From assembly GCA_964058845.1 (NCBI GenBank), contig CAXKVR010000316.1, forward strand, positions 38,501 through 102,500: a stretch of 64,000 nucleotides of DNA, given 5' to 3'. The position numbers and the translations under genes were made by a program. A model generated the notes under the pieces. That model was given only the letters and a program-made list of their open reading frames with translations, had not been told where the DNA came from and did no database searches. This DNA comes from Carex sylvatica. Taxonomy: Eukaryota; Streptophyta; Magnoliopsida; Poales; Cyperaceae. Shown piece by piece: positions 36,584 to 48,688 of the stretch. Each line of letters starts with the position of its first letter. Position 1 is the first letter of the stretch.

Positions 36584-38464
36584 TGTTACACCAAAAAGGT
36601 ATAGTACAAAGTTTCAGTACATCAAACTGTACCTTTTAACCTTAAATACACTTTCAATTCAGATTGCAAGTATACAATCCTACCGCGTAGTATATTATCG
36701 GGTATCGATCCATAGGGAGTAAGTTTAGATACTAGATTTAGACTTTATTAATTAATTTCAGAAAATAAGTAAGTGCAATAAAATAGAATATGGGGGATTT
36801 GTTTAAGTAGTCCTAAAGGTTGGGTTCAATACCCAAAAAAGAGGAATTATAAATAATAAATAAAAAATAAAGAAAGTAAAGATTAGTTTGCTTTCAAGTT
36901 AAGGAGATCTAGGGGTATTCGGTCTACAATTCCTTGCTAATTCTATCTATTCGATATTTGTTTAAATTCATGTATGATTTGATGAGGTTTCTAACCTAAT
37001 ATGTCATTAAAGGTCACTTTCGTGAATTAATAACGTGCCTAAGCAATTCGGACTTCACAGTTACGTCCTTCATCCTAGCTACCTAGACCATAAGCTCTTG
37101 TTAGTCTCTCATCTCCTCAAATATTGGTACTTCACAGTTATGTCCTTCATACTAATATCCGATTCAATTTGAGATGTCCTAATAAGGGTATGACTTCACA
37201 GTTACGTCATTCACCAAGTCCCTAACCCTAATTTCTGTAATTTTGGTTTGATTTCGCAGTTGGTTAGACCTTAATCAAAACCTAAGATATTTGTGTTCAT
37301 AATTGGTACTCTCCTCTCGTCCTAACTTCTTTAGTTCTTTCGAATCCAAAGTGAAACTACATCGATTTTAAGTACTAATTATGTAATTAACACAAATTAT
37401 AAATCTCAGAAATTAGCATCAAATCCTATAAAACAATCATGATAAAAACAAATAACCAAATAAGATACAATTAAACAAGTTCATGCATTGACCTAAACTC
37501 CTAGAAAGAGATCTACTCTCTCTTGGAGAGATCCATTACAAAAGTTAGCAAAAATAAGAAGAAATGAAATAAAGAAATAGTTACACTCTTTATTGAATCA
37601 AGAACCTCAATCTTGCTTGGACCTTCTTCTCCTTCCTTGAAAAGCTTCTGGAACTCCTAGAATGACTGCAGATTTATCGCTATATTTTATGGAAATTGGC
37701 ATGCACCAAGGGGTGAGAGAGAGAGAGAGAGAGGGTTGTAAGATGAGAGATGTGAGATGTGAGATGTGAGATCCCTCTTTAATGGAAAATGACCCCCCCT
37801 TATATAGCAAAATACTATATCCAATTTAGAGGCTAGAAGGTGGGGTTAGTGGGTGCTATATTTGTCTTGTTTCCCTGGACTGATGTGTCCAAATTTAGCT
37901 GTCAAAAAGCATCCCTGGCTCGTTAAAAATAGAAACTGTGTTGAAAACGTGTAATTCTGGTTGTCTGAGGGATCAGTGCGTCCGCACTGGTGGTGAGTGC
38001 GGGTGGATGACCCGCACTGGAGTTGACTGCGTCCGCACTAGGCTCGGACTTTTTTTCTGTGAAGTGCTGAGATGCTGAAAATTTTCCCAAGTGCTGATTG
38101 CGTCCGCACTGGATCCCAAATTTCCTTTTTTATTTTCTCAAGTTGTAGATCTTCTCGCTAGCTTTCCGAAAAGTGGTCATATGTCCAAAACGGAGTTACG
38201 AGTCAAAAGTTGTGGCCATTTTAAGTGCAGACTCCATTTTGTATTTCTGCTACAGTGCGTCCGCACTGGATCTGACTGCGGGTGATCCATCCGCACTGGG
38301 AGTATTTTTCTTTATTTTTCATCATTTTCTGTACTGTAAAGACAAACAAACGCAGTAACTTGATTCTAGATGTATTATATTCACTTTATATTCAAAATAC
38401 AACATATTTGGCGTTATTTTATGATGAAAACTAGATCAAATATGTATATAATTTATGCTTATCA
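36584..38464 (-). mobile_element. Athila-type solo LTR (1.88 kb), TSD cagag/tagag
   Basis: Read on the minus strand it begins TGATAAGCATAAATT and ends TTTTTGGTGTAACA. The flanks are CAGAG at 36579-36583 and TAGAG at 38465-38469, a 5-bp duplication with one change. Excising the LTR and one flank leaves the gypsy reading frame in register on both sides. The minus-strand U3 carries several GTGCGTCCGCAC-type palindromes at 37975-38267. The left end has a TACTATACCTTTTTGG / ACTGTACCTTTTAACC / GTATCGATCC signature shared with the LTRs at 41534, 46193, 51115 and 57247. No coding region is present. Confidence 0.88.
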
Positions 38465-38469
38465 TAGAG

Positions 38470-39833
38470 ATGATGACATCTCTCATGAAACATGTCATGC
38501 GGTATCAACCGAAGACAATGAAAATGATTATGAGATCATCGCTAAGGAAGCCCCAAAGGAGCTCGAAGAAGGCGGCCAAAATACCATAGATGAACTGGTT
38601 GAAGTCAATTTAGGAAACGAAGTAAAACATAGACCCACCTTTGTAAGTGCATCTCTAACAATTGATAGGAGGGAGTGATTGGTAGAACTCTTAAAAGAAT
38701 ATGCTGATTGCTTTGCATGGAGCTACCATGAAATGCCGGGTCTAAATCCACAAGTGGCTACCTCCAAGCTAAAAATAGACCCTGAGTTTAAACCTATCAA
38801 GCAAACTCCACGACGAGTAAGGGTTGAACTCGAAGAACAAATCTCTGCTGAGACCAAAAAATTGATAGATGTAGGGTTCATACGGGAAGAAAAAACTCCC
38901 GACTGGGTAGCCAGCATAGTTCCCGTTAAAAAGAAAAATGGGCAAATACGCATATGTGTGGATTTTTGGGACCTTAATAAAGCATGTCCCAAAGATGACT
39001 TTCCCTTACCAGTAAATGAGATCATTGTCGATCACACCTCGTCCTATAAAGTGTTTTCATTCATGAGCGGGTACGCTGGGTATAATCAGATTAAGATGGA
39101 TAAGGCAGACCAAAAACATACTGCTTTCCGTACCCTAATTGGGGTTTATTGCTACACAGTTATGCCGTTCGGCTTGAAAAATGCTGGTGCCACGTATCAG
39201 CGTGCCATGACCAAAATATTTGATGATTTCATACATAAAATCACCGAGTGTTATGTTGATGATTTGGTAGTCAAAGTCATGACTTATGAAGAGCATCTTG
39301 AAAATCTCTGAATAGTCTTTGATAGGCTAAGATTACATGCTCTGAAGCTCAATCCGCTCAAGTATGCCTTCATGGTTTCATCTGGGAAGTTCCTCGGATT
39401 TGTAGTTAGACACCGAGGAATAGAAATAGATCCTGGCAAAATCAAAGCCATTATGGAGCTTCTGCCTCCCCAAAATCTCAAACAGTTACGGTCCTTGCAG
39501 GGACGTTTAGCCTACATAAGGCGATTCATAGCAAACCTATCCGGAAAGATACGACAGTTCACCCGGTTGACTAAAAAGGATGTCCTGTTCAAATGGGACT
39601 CAGAATGTCAAGCAGCCTTCGAGCGCATAAAATAGTATTTGCTACAACCACCCGTCTTGGCCGCGCCGATACTTGGGAAGCCTCTAATCCTCTACACTAC
39701 CGCTCTAGAAGGATCATTAGGTGCCTTATTGGCTCAAGAGAATGAAGAAGACAAAGAAAACGCTCTGTATTACCTCAGTCGTATGTTGGTCGGAGCTGAA
39801 GGTAACCCCATATATCAAGTATACATTTCTTAA
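38470..39833 (+). pseudogene. Gypsy pol: reverse transcriptase and partial RNase H
   Basis: The frame continues the gag frame after the inserted LTR. It contains the RT domain from about 38679: KKKNGQIRICVDF, LNKACPKDDFPLP, FMSGYAGYNQI, MPFGLKNAGATYQRAM and the catalytic YVDD at about 39252-39263. The thumb and start of RNase H follow (GFVVRHRGIEIDP; YYLSRMLVGAE). In-frame stops lie at 38676 (TGA), 39309 (TGA) and 39633 (TAG), all reachable by one C-to-T change. The usual Arg of the DYRDLNKAC block is Trp, again C-to-T. The sequence stops about 39800-39835, in the RNase H domain, where Athila-type DNA begins. Integrase is missing. Confidence 0.9.
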
Positions 39834-41150
39834 TCGAAAAATTTGTATGATCTTGCCAAAATTTAGAAACCTCAATGTAAATTTCTACAAATCTAAAGTT
39901 CAACCTTTGGTTAATCATGCTTCACACCACAATTCGATTACTCTAACTTTCATTTCCTTAAAGGCTTAGAATTTGTAAACTTCAGTTATTTAAATTTGTT
40001 ACAAAAAATGCATTCTTATTTGTGGAAATTCTTTTAAAAATCCCCCAAGCTTGGATCAAGCTTAGGTTAGAAAGTCGCGAATTTCATGTGTTGATATTTG
40101 CAAGATTTAATTTTTCTTTTGTTGCTTTTATTTTATGACACTATAAATCTTTATCCTTAGGATAAAATCGGTTAGTTATAGATAGCTAATCCATACCCAA
40201 CCATTTTAATTCAAAAGCGCATTTGCATGCTCATGGTTCAACCCTTCCATGACACGAACCCACATTTTTAGTGTGAACCCGGTCACTTTATCGGGCAAAC
40301 TAGAGAAACAAAGTGTCAATGATTTATTGCTATAAGTACGTCATATCGCCGTAACATAAGCAAGTGGAATCTTATTTTCTTAAAATTTTCAATTTTGAAC
40401 AATTTTTCTACATTATTGCAAAGATACCATGAAAACACACATCCATATGCATTAAATCATACTCATGGATATCCCGATCTTTCTCAATTCATTTTCTACA
40501 TATAAGTTGCATTTAAAAAAAAATTAAATTCCTAAGTTTTCATTTTCATAAACCTTTATTTCCACTAAGTTTTTCGCCAAATTATGGGGTTATTTCAAAT
40601 TATTCCAAGGGTATTCCTAAAAACTTGTTAAAATTCTCATTAAAATTTCTAATTTTCGACAATCACTCAAATTTATCAAAAGTTTTGTTTTTACCAACTT
40701 TTAACACAAAAATTAAACATGATTTTATACTTTATGTCTAATTAGACAATTAAGTCAAATTATGCAAGACTCTATTTTTATAACCTCGTAAAACATCTTG
40801 AAAAATTTACAATTTCAAGTATTTAAGTTCAAAATCACAAATCCTATTCAAGGTCAAGTAAAAATTCAAGGTTATAAATCCTAAATTTTGAAAAATAATT
40901 AAACATGCATGCAAAAATACAATTTCTTCCCATTTTCCAAGCTTAAATTAAGCATTGTCCCCAATGCGTAAAAATAAACAAAAGTAAATAGGGAGAAACA
41001 CGAACTACTCTCTATTGGCAAAAGGTGGTGGTGGTGCTGCACGGCTTCAATGCTTGGGTGGAGGATCGGGAGGGTGGCCTCCCCATTGCTCTATTTTGTG
41101 TTGATTTTCTCGAGGTTTGTCGATTTCAGATATTGCCACCGACTTCTCTC
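39834..41150 (-). mobile_element. Athila-type 3' non-coding region
   Basis: Minus-strand sequence contains the GGGACAATGCTTAATTTAAG-type box (about 40938-40965) and an AAGCTTGGGGGA box (about 40040-40052). Both boxes also occur in the element at 57247-63599 (about 59570-59605 and 59010-59040), where they flank the region between pol and the 3' LTR. No open frame is supported. It is joined directly to an RT N-terminal remnant on its right, so the pol body has been deleted. No 3' LTR is attached at the left. Confidence 0.65.
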
Positions 41151-41528
41151 GCACATATTCTCTATTAACTCAATATGTCTTGCCTTGCCCCAAGTATTCA
41201 TAGCGAAGGCTGGGTGGCAAAGGTTTGAGCTCGATCTTCGGTGCATTGAAATTTGATGAAACGGTAAAAATCTGTGCATAATTTGAGGAGTGCGGGTGGT
41301 TGGGCCGCACTGGATGCTCAGTGCGGACGCATTAGGCTCGGGCAATTGTTTCTATAGCTTTAGGAGGATGAGTGCGGATAGGAGATCCGCACTCAGGGAA
41401 ATTTTCATTAGCTTCAGAAGGTTTAGTGAGGATGCACTGAATGTCAGTGCGGGTGGAAGATCCACACTCAGGGAAATTTTCGTCAATTTGGTCATTTTCT
41501 GAGCCGATTTCTTCTAGGTCTTTGTCCA
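41151..41528 (-). pseudogene. Athila-type polyprotein remnant (protease-RT linker, RT N-terminus)
   Basis: Minus-strand frames continue the gag-protease region at 43659 once the solo LTR at 41534-43653 and one GTTGC duplication are removed. The frame 41528-41332 encodes an acidic linker with two NFPECGS-type segments, coded by GTGCGG/CCGCAC palindromes. About 41265-41160 encodes the conserved ELKPLPPSLRYEYLG segment typical of the start of Athila RT. After that the sequence jumps to 3' non-coding DNA, showing an internal deletion of RT, RNase H and integrase. Stops and frame changes are present. Confidence 0.7.
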
Positions 41529-41533
41529 GTTGC

Positions 41534-43653
41534 TGATAAGCATAAATTATATACATATTCGATCTAGTTTTTACCATAAAATAACGTCAAATATCTTGTA
41601 TTTTGAATATAAAGAGAATAGAATACACCTAGAATCAAGTTACTGCATTTGTTTGGTTTTAATTTGCAGAAAACAAAGAAAAATGAAGAAAAACGAAGAA
41701 AAATGCCCAGTGCGGACGAACGGTTTACAATATGGTCATAATAAGTACTTAGATGGATTTCTGGACGCGCGCCAATTTTAAAAAGGTATAATAAGCTATT
41801 CATCAAAATCCGTGCGGACGCACGGATATCGATGCAGCCGCACTCTGGTCGAACAGAAAAAGTCCGAGCCCAGTGCGGATGCACTGTAGCAGAACTGCAA
41901 AAATGGAGTCTGAACTTAAAACGGCCACAACTTTTGACTCGTAACTCCGTTTTTGACATATGACCACTTTTCGGAAAGCTAACGAGAAGATCTACAACCT
42001 GAGAAAATAAAAAATGAAATTTGGGATCCAGTGCGGACGAACTCACCACCAGTGCGGACGCACTCAACACTTAGTCGATTTTAGCAACTTCAGAAAAGCA
42101 CAGAACCCACCCGCAGTGCGGGTCATCCATCCGCAGTGCCACCCGCACCCAGAGAAAGCACAGAATCCACCCGCAGTGCGGGTCATCCATCCGCAGTGCC
42201 ACCTGCACCCAGAGAAATTTGCAGAAGTTCAGGAAGTTAAATAAGGAAAATTAAACCCAATGCGAGTGAGGCCACACGCAGTGCGGATGCACTCCATCCG
42301 CAGTCAGCCAAAAATAGCACGGTTTCTATATTTAGCGCACCAGGAACGCATTTTAAGAGCTAAAATTACACATACTTGTCTGGCAAGCAATGTAAACATA
42401 GCACCCACTACTCCACTAACCCCACTCACATCATAACTATGCCTCTTCATTGAGCATAGTCGGGGGTTATAAAAGGAGGGGTTAATTCCTATCCAAGGAC
42501 AATCTTCAATCTCATTCTCTCTCTTTACACACACACACTTAGCGATAAATTCTGGAGTAGGAAAAGCTTTCAAGCAAGGAGAAGAAGGATTTTCTGAGCA
42601 AGATTCGGCAAGATAGAGGATTTTGATTTGTTAAAGGGTGTAATCATTTCTTTTATTTCATTTCTTCTTACTTTGCCAATTTTTGTAATGGATCTCTCCA
42701 AGAGGGAGTAGTTCTCTCTCTAGGGGTTTAGGTCATCATGCATGAACTTATTTAATTCTATTCTATTTGGTTATTTGCTTTTATTATGATTGTTTTATGG
42801 GATTTGATTGTTAATTTATATGATTTAATAGTTTGTGTTAATTACATAGTTAGTACTTGAATTGTAGTATCCCGTTTTAGTTTCAAAAGAACTAAAATTG
42901 ACTGTGATCAATAGGATAGTACCAAATTATGAATGCAAAATACCCTAGGCTTAGATTAAGATTCTAACCAATTTAATCTAAGCCGGAACTACAGAAATTA
43001 AGATTAGGGACTTTGTGAAGGACGTAACAGTGAAGTCAAACCCTAATTAGGACATCTCAAATCAAGTCGGATATTGGTATCATGAACTTAATTGAGAAGT
43101 ACCAATACTCGAGGAGAGAAGAGACTAACAAGAGCTTATGGTCTAGGTAGCTAGGATGAAGGACGTAACTGTGAAGTCCGAATTACTTAGGCACGTTATT
43201 AATTCACGAAAGTGACCCTTAATAACATATTAGGTTAGAAACCTCGTCAAATCATACATGAATTCAAGCAAATACCGAATAGATAGAATTAGCAAGGGAT
43301 TGTAGACCGAAGACCCCTAGATCTCCTCAACTTGAAAGCAAACCAATATTTCTTTCTTTCATTTTATTTACTTTAATTGTTTAAAACTCTTCTCTTTCGG
43401 GTATTGAACCCAAAAATTAGGAATTGTTAGAACAACCCCCCCATTTACTTTATTGTACTTTACTTTCTTCATTTTCTGAAATCTATTATTTATAGTGTTA
43501 GCATAGTATTTACCATACTCGTTGTGGTTCGATACCCGATAATATACTACACGGTAGGATTGTATACTTGCAATCCGAACCTAAAGTGTATTTGAGGATA
43601 AAAGGTACAGTTTGCTGTACTGAAGCTTTTTACCATACCCTTTGGACGTGACA
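41534..43653 (+). mobile_element. Athila-type solo LTR (2.12 kb), TSD gttgc
   Basis: It begins TGATAAGCATAAATTATATA and ends GGACGTGACA. The flanks are identical GTTGC 5-mers at 41529-41533 and 43654-43658. It is the same LTR family as 36584-38464 but in the opposite orientation. The U3 region (41700-42300) is packed with GTGCGGACGCAC-type palindromes. A 60-bp unit (GAAAGCACAGAA...CACCCGCACCCAGA) is duplicated in tandem at about 42094-42213. It sits inside the Athila gag-pol remnant. No coding region is present. Confidence 0.9.
42094..42213. repeat. 60-bp tandem duplication in LTR
   Basis: Two almost identical units each contain CCCGCAGTGCGGGT, CATCCATCCGCAGTG and CACCCGCACC-type words, so the duplication multiplied the palindrome cluster. 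Confidence 0.8.
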
Positions 43654-43658
43654 GTTGC

Positions 43659-46082
43659 TCATTCACCATCTCTTCCTTTATCTAGGTAGCTACAATTGAA
43701 TCGAAAACATCCAATCTCCAAAAAGAATCATTATCATTTGAAGGATATTTGATGGCATTAAACATATGAAAATTTACCTTTTCGCCTCCGATGTCAAATG
43801 ATATATTTCCTTCTTTGACATCAATGTTTGCTCTTGTAGTGGTGAGGAAATCACAACCCAATAGGAGAGGGGTATGAGTATCTTCTTTCATCTCAACAAC
43901 TACAAAATCTACCGGGACAAAGAACTTACCAATCATGACAATTACATCTTCCACTATACCCTCGGGGTACCGTACCGTCTTATCGGCTAATTGTAATGAC
44001 ATTCTTGTGGGTTTCAAATCAATAAGATTTAACCTTTGGTAAACGGTCTTTGGCATAAGGCTCACGCTAGCGTCTAAATCGCATAGGCACCTCTCAAATT
44101 TGGTATCACCTATTACACATGGAATCGCAAAACTCTCCGGATCCTTCAGTTTTGGAGGTAGCTTGTTTAAGAAAAGAGCGCTACACTCCTCATTAAGGGA
44201 TACCGTGCCTACTTTCTTAATTGTTCTTTTATTGCATAGAATGTCTTTCAAATTTTTTGCATAAGAGGGCATGTGAGTAATTGCTTCGGTAAAAAGGATG
44301 GTGATATTCAATTTCTTGAGGTGTTCTACGAATTTAGCATATTGTTGGTCAAGTTTATTCTTTACTAACCTCTGAGAAGATGGTATAAACCTGTGTGGTA
44401 TGACATACTTAGGAGTTTCAATAGGTTTTACCTTGGCCGAGATAGAGTTACCCAGTTCTTGAGATTGATCCGATACCGGTATGTTTGCATTGAGAGATGC
44501 CGGAGATGGTTGTGTCTCCTTTGGTGGTTGTTCCTGCTCTTCTATGCTCGGCATCTTTGGTCCTTCATATCCTGTGCCGCTCCTCAAAGTTATAGCCTTT
44601 GCTTGCTCCCTCGGGTTGATGTCGGGCTTTCCCGGTAGTTTCTCTTGTTGGCGAGAGGATGAAGATGCTTGTTGTGCTATTTGTGTCTCTAGCATCTTTG
44701 TCTTAGTTTCTAAGAATTCAAACCTATTATTCAAGTTTCTCAAGGAATCCGAAACATCGGTGTTGGTGTTTCTTTGTTGATTTATAAAGTCACTTTGTTG
44801 GATCATCATTTCTTGCATCATCTTTTATAGGTTGTTGCTTTGAGAAGGACCTTGGTACGAGTTTTGGTTTGACCGATTTTGGTATGGATTGAAATTTCCT
44901 TGGAACTGGTTGGAATTGTCATTTTCGATCTTCTATTTGAAATTCGGATGGTTCCACCTTGTGTTAGGATTATAAGAATTCAAATTGAAATTATCATTTT
45001 GTCTAACCTTGTTGTAGATCGGGTCATTCCTCTCATCACCTTAATTATAGAACATGGCGTTCACTTGCTCAACATCCTCTCCTTCTTGAAGGACGTGGCA
45101 ATTGTCGGTGATATGAGTCATGTCTCCACATATGCCGCATGGAGCCTTCTTAGTCATGGATTTGACATTTTACATTTGTGCCATTTGATGTTGTAAAGCC
45201 TCCATTTGGGCTCTCAAAGCGGTAACCTCATCGACTTTCATGGCTCCCGGTGTGTTGTAGGTTCATCCACCTCTCTTGGCTGTCCACTCCCTTTAGTTGA
45301 TCGTCATATCTTCAATCATTGCCATGGCTTTTTTCGGATCCATTTGTGACATGTTTCCCCCCTGCAGCTGAATTCAAATGAGTTTTAGTAGCTATAGTGC
45401 AACCTCCATAAAAGAATTGAAAAACCAACCACATGTCAAGGCCATAGTTAGGGCACAAGCATTGGAGCTCCGTCCATCGATCCCATGCCTCGGTTAGAGA
45501 TTCCCCCTCGGCTTGCTTGAACGTCGTGATCTTCATCTGAAAATGTTGAGTCTTGGATGGAGGAAAGTATTTTCCTAAGAATAGCTTCTCCATGTCGTCC
45601 TATGTATCGATGTTGTCCCGGTTGACTGTTCTTAGCCATGTTCTTGTATTATCTCGAAGGGATAAGTGGAAGCATTTGAGTTTGAGGTTGTCTAACTCGT
45701 CTCCTTCTCTAGCGAAAGTGCCACAATGCTCTTCAAAAACTGCCAAGTGGGCATGTGGATCTTTGTTTAGTGCTCCCCCGAATTGACTTTGGCCAAGTAG
45801 GTGGATGAGCGAGGGCTTAATGTCTCGTGGATCTTGGCCATGAGAAATTAAGCCGAAGCGGTGGCCTTGTTGATGGTTACGGCCATTTCCATTGTTGTTG
45901 TTGTGCCCGTTACGAGGTGGAGATAATCCTCGTACACGGGTGTTATTGCTTCCATGTTGTGATTGTTCGTCATGGACAGATGGTTCGCCGTGGTTGGATT
46001 GGTTTTCCATGCTTAGATGTTTTTCTTCTTCTTCTACAATTGTGGGAAAAAGAGTTCTTCCGGTGCTCATAGAATGCTTCAA
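43659..46082 (-). pseudogene. Athila-type gag and protease
   Basis: The gag frame starts at the ATG at 46082. It has a low-complexity N-terminus (NGHNNNNGNGRNHQQG), then the capsid region with DPRDIKPSLIHLLGQSQFGG and FHLSLRDNTRTWL. An in-frame TAG at 45600-45602 stands where a Trp is expected. The frame continues to 45312. Between 45312 and 45157 there is a frameshift. Then comes a zinc knuckle (CGICGDMTHITDNC, about 45142-45100), a TAA at about 44825, and the ORF 44821-43682 with a retropepsin-like domain. The protease motif reads CDLDASVSLMP where DLGAS is usual, so the catalytic Gly is Asp. LLLGCDFL follows. A TAG at 43682 interrupts the link to the downstream linker. The 5' LTR and PBS lie to the right. 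Confidence 0.87.
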
Positions 46083-46168
46083 AAAGAACTAAGATTAGTT
46101 TTCAACCAAAAAGTAAAAAAAAATCTAAAATCTATTTAAAAAGTAAAAACTTAGTATTTAACCGATAC

Positions 46169-46186
46169 TCCCCAGCAACGGCGTCA
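46169..46186 (-). other. Primer-binding site of Athila-type element
   Basis: On the minus strand TGACGCCGTTGCTGGGGA lies six bases from the LTR end. It differs at two positions from the TGGCGCCGTTGCCGGGGA that is standard for Athila and related elements, both transition-type changes. Reverse transcription would be primed here. Confidence 0.8.
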
Positions 46187-46192
46187 AAAACT

Positions 46193-47338
46193 TGTTGCAC
46201 CAAAAATGTATAGTACAAAATTTTAGTACAGCAAGCCGTACCTTTTAACCTTAAATACACTTTTTGTTCAGATTGCAAGTGTTCAATTCTACCGCGTAGT
46301 ATATTATCGGGTATCGATCCTCAGAGAGTAAGTTTAGATACTAGGTTTATACTTTATTAATTAATTTCAGAAAATAATAAAAAGAGTGTAATAAAATAGA
46401 ATGAGGGAGTTTGTTTAAGTAATCCTAAGTTGGATTCAATACCCAAGAATAAGGAATTATAAACAATAGATGTAAATAAAAAAAGTAAAGATTGGTTTGC
46501 TTTCAAGTTAAGAAGATCTAGGGGTATTCGATCTACAATTCCTTGCTAATTCAATCTATTCGGTTTGTTTATATTCATGTTTGATTTTAATGAGGTTTCT
46601 AACCTAATTCATTCTTGGAATATTGATGTTATACCTTGGGTGAATAGATTAATTTGCCTCAAATTCTAGGGTTTTTACAAACCCTAGAGGGATATTTAAT
46701 ATACATAATTCAAGACAAACATTAATATTCCAAGAAACTTAAAATTGGTTTATGATTTTTGTTAGCCTTTGGAACAAATATTGATACAAATACTTTGGAT
46801 GAACGGATTAATGTTCCTCCATTGTTAGGGCTGTCACTCACCTAATCGGGATTTTTAATACACATAATTCAAAGTCTTTCACAATATTTGTTCTAAGGTG
46901 TCCAAATTAGGGGTTTGACTTCAGAAATACCCACTTCACCAAACCCTAACTCTAATTTCTGGAGATCCGGTTTATATCCCAGTGTTAATAAGATATCCTA
47001 TATCTTTATGATTTGATTGATACTCTCCTTAACTCGACCTATGCTAGAGTTTAATGATTAAAGTGGAAAAACAGGACATAGCAAGATTTCTAACTACTTT
47101 AATTCATTAAACCTAACATGATACTTATAATTGCAAGTATAACAAAATCATAAAGAATAATTCACAAAAATCACCATTAAATCAAATAATCATAATAAAA
47201 ACAATATAACCGAATAAATATAATTAGACAAGTTCATGCATTAACCTAAACTCCTAGAGAGAGATCTACTCTCACTTGGAGAGATCCATTACAAAGATTG
47301 GCAAAAATAAGAAGAAATGAAATAAAGAAATAGTTATA
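46193..47338 (-). mobile_element. Partial 5' LTR of Athila-type element
   Basis: The left end TGTTGCACCAAAAATGTATAG is the minus-strand 3' end of the LTR, immediately before the PBS. The sequence follows the 36584 LTR closely to about 46600, has a divergent middle (46605-47035), and matches again to about 47338, where it ends abruptly. The U3 half with its palindromes is absent, so the element was cut on this side. Confidence 0.8.
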
Positions 47339-48688
47339 TGTACTGAATTTGAGAAATAAAATTGTTTTCCTTGATATTTGGTTCTTTTTATTGCATTTTC
47401 TTGCTCTTTTACTATTTTGATTTGATATTTCTTTCTAAAATCATTTAAATATGTATATAAATGTATATTAACATTAACAAACCAAAAGTCCATTGTTTTA
47501 GTATAAACCTTTCATAAAAATTACATTTTTATGCATATTTTACATTTTCCTTTTCTTTTCTGCCTTCCCTAAACCATTTTATAAATTAATTGTAGGCAAA
47601 AATGAGTGTAGTGAGCCAGCTGGCATCCTTGCTCATTTAAACCTATGTTTTATTTACAAAAATGATTAAAAATGGGAAATAAATTGATTTAATCAAAAGA
47701 TAAACACACAAGGGCTGTTTAAAGTGAGCCAGCTGGCATCCTTTGCAGTTCTAAACCCTAAGTCCACTTGAGAGAGCCTAGATGCAAGTAAATCTAAAGA
47801 AATGTTGAAGTTATGCCCTTTAAAATGGCTAATTTCATCATTTTGGAGGGTATATTTGCAAATAGTGAGAAACTGAGGACTAAAATATAAATATGTAACA
47901 GTTATGCTGTCATATACTATTTACATTCTTTGTCCTATGAAGTTTTGATGATATTGCTTTTTAAAATCAAGTGGATATGCTCAAAGACATGATTTTCTGA
48001 AATTCAGGGTCCTCCCTGCATATTTCCAAGGCTGACATGTTTTAAAATATATTTAATGATGATTTGTTAACCTTTGAAGCCTTTGATTTTCTTTTCCTTG
48101 ATACTGGTATACAAAACAGTGGTATAATATCCTTAAAAAACTGTTATGATCTCAACCATGCCTTTGTATAGATGTTAGATACCTTTGACCGGTCCCATGT
48201 ATTGTCCATGCATGAGACTCAGCAATGCATGCACTGTAAAGTGCTACTGTGCACTGAAATGTACCCATTTGACCTATACTGACAGATCTGTCAATACTGA
48301 TTAATTGAAGGACTAAATTGCAAAAAAAACTTCACAATCAGATAGAACACAAAAAAACACATGAAATAGATCCAAAATTTGTATTATTTGGACATTTCTA
48401 CAGAGAGATATGGATCTCCAAAGTTCAGCTTTTAAAAATGGAAAATTCTGTAATTAAGTTGAAAAAATTACCATGCATGCCCCTCTGACTATATAAGTCA
48501 ATTGACAGAGAAATAAAGCTATGTGAATCATAAAATTTGGAACAAAAGCCCTTGATATACATCACTTTGATTTTGTTAAATAAAAACATGTACTTATTTC
48601 ATAAAATTACAAGAAAATTATCAAAATTCAGAGGTATTTATAAGTTTTCATGCCTTCATATGATCCAAATTCTCACTCAAACTAAAAT
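47339..48688. other. Unassigned sequence left of gypsy right LTR
   Basis: No polypurine tract or coding frame is recognisable. A GTGAGCCAGCTGGCATCC segment containing the palindrome GCCAGCTGGC occurs twice (about 47608 and 47725), and a TGACAGATCTGTCA palindrome lies at 48280-48293. The stretch may be gypsy 3' non-coding DNA or an additional LTR segment that the left copy lacks. Confidence 0.4.
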
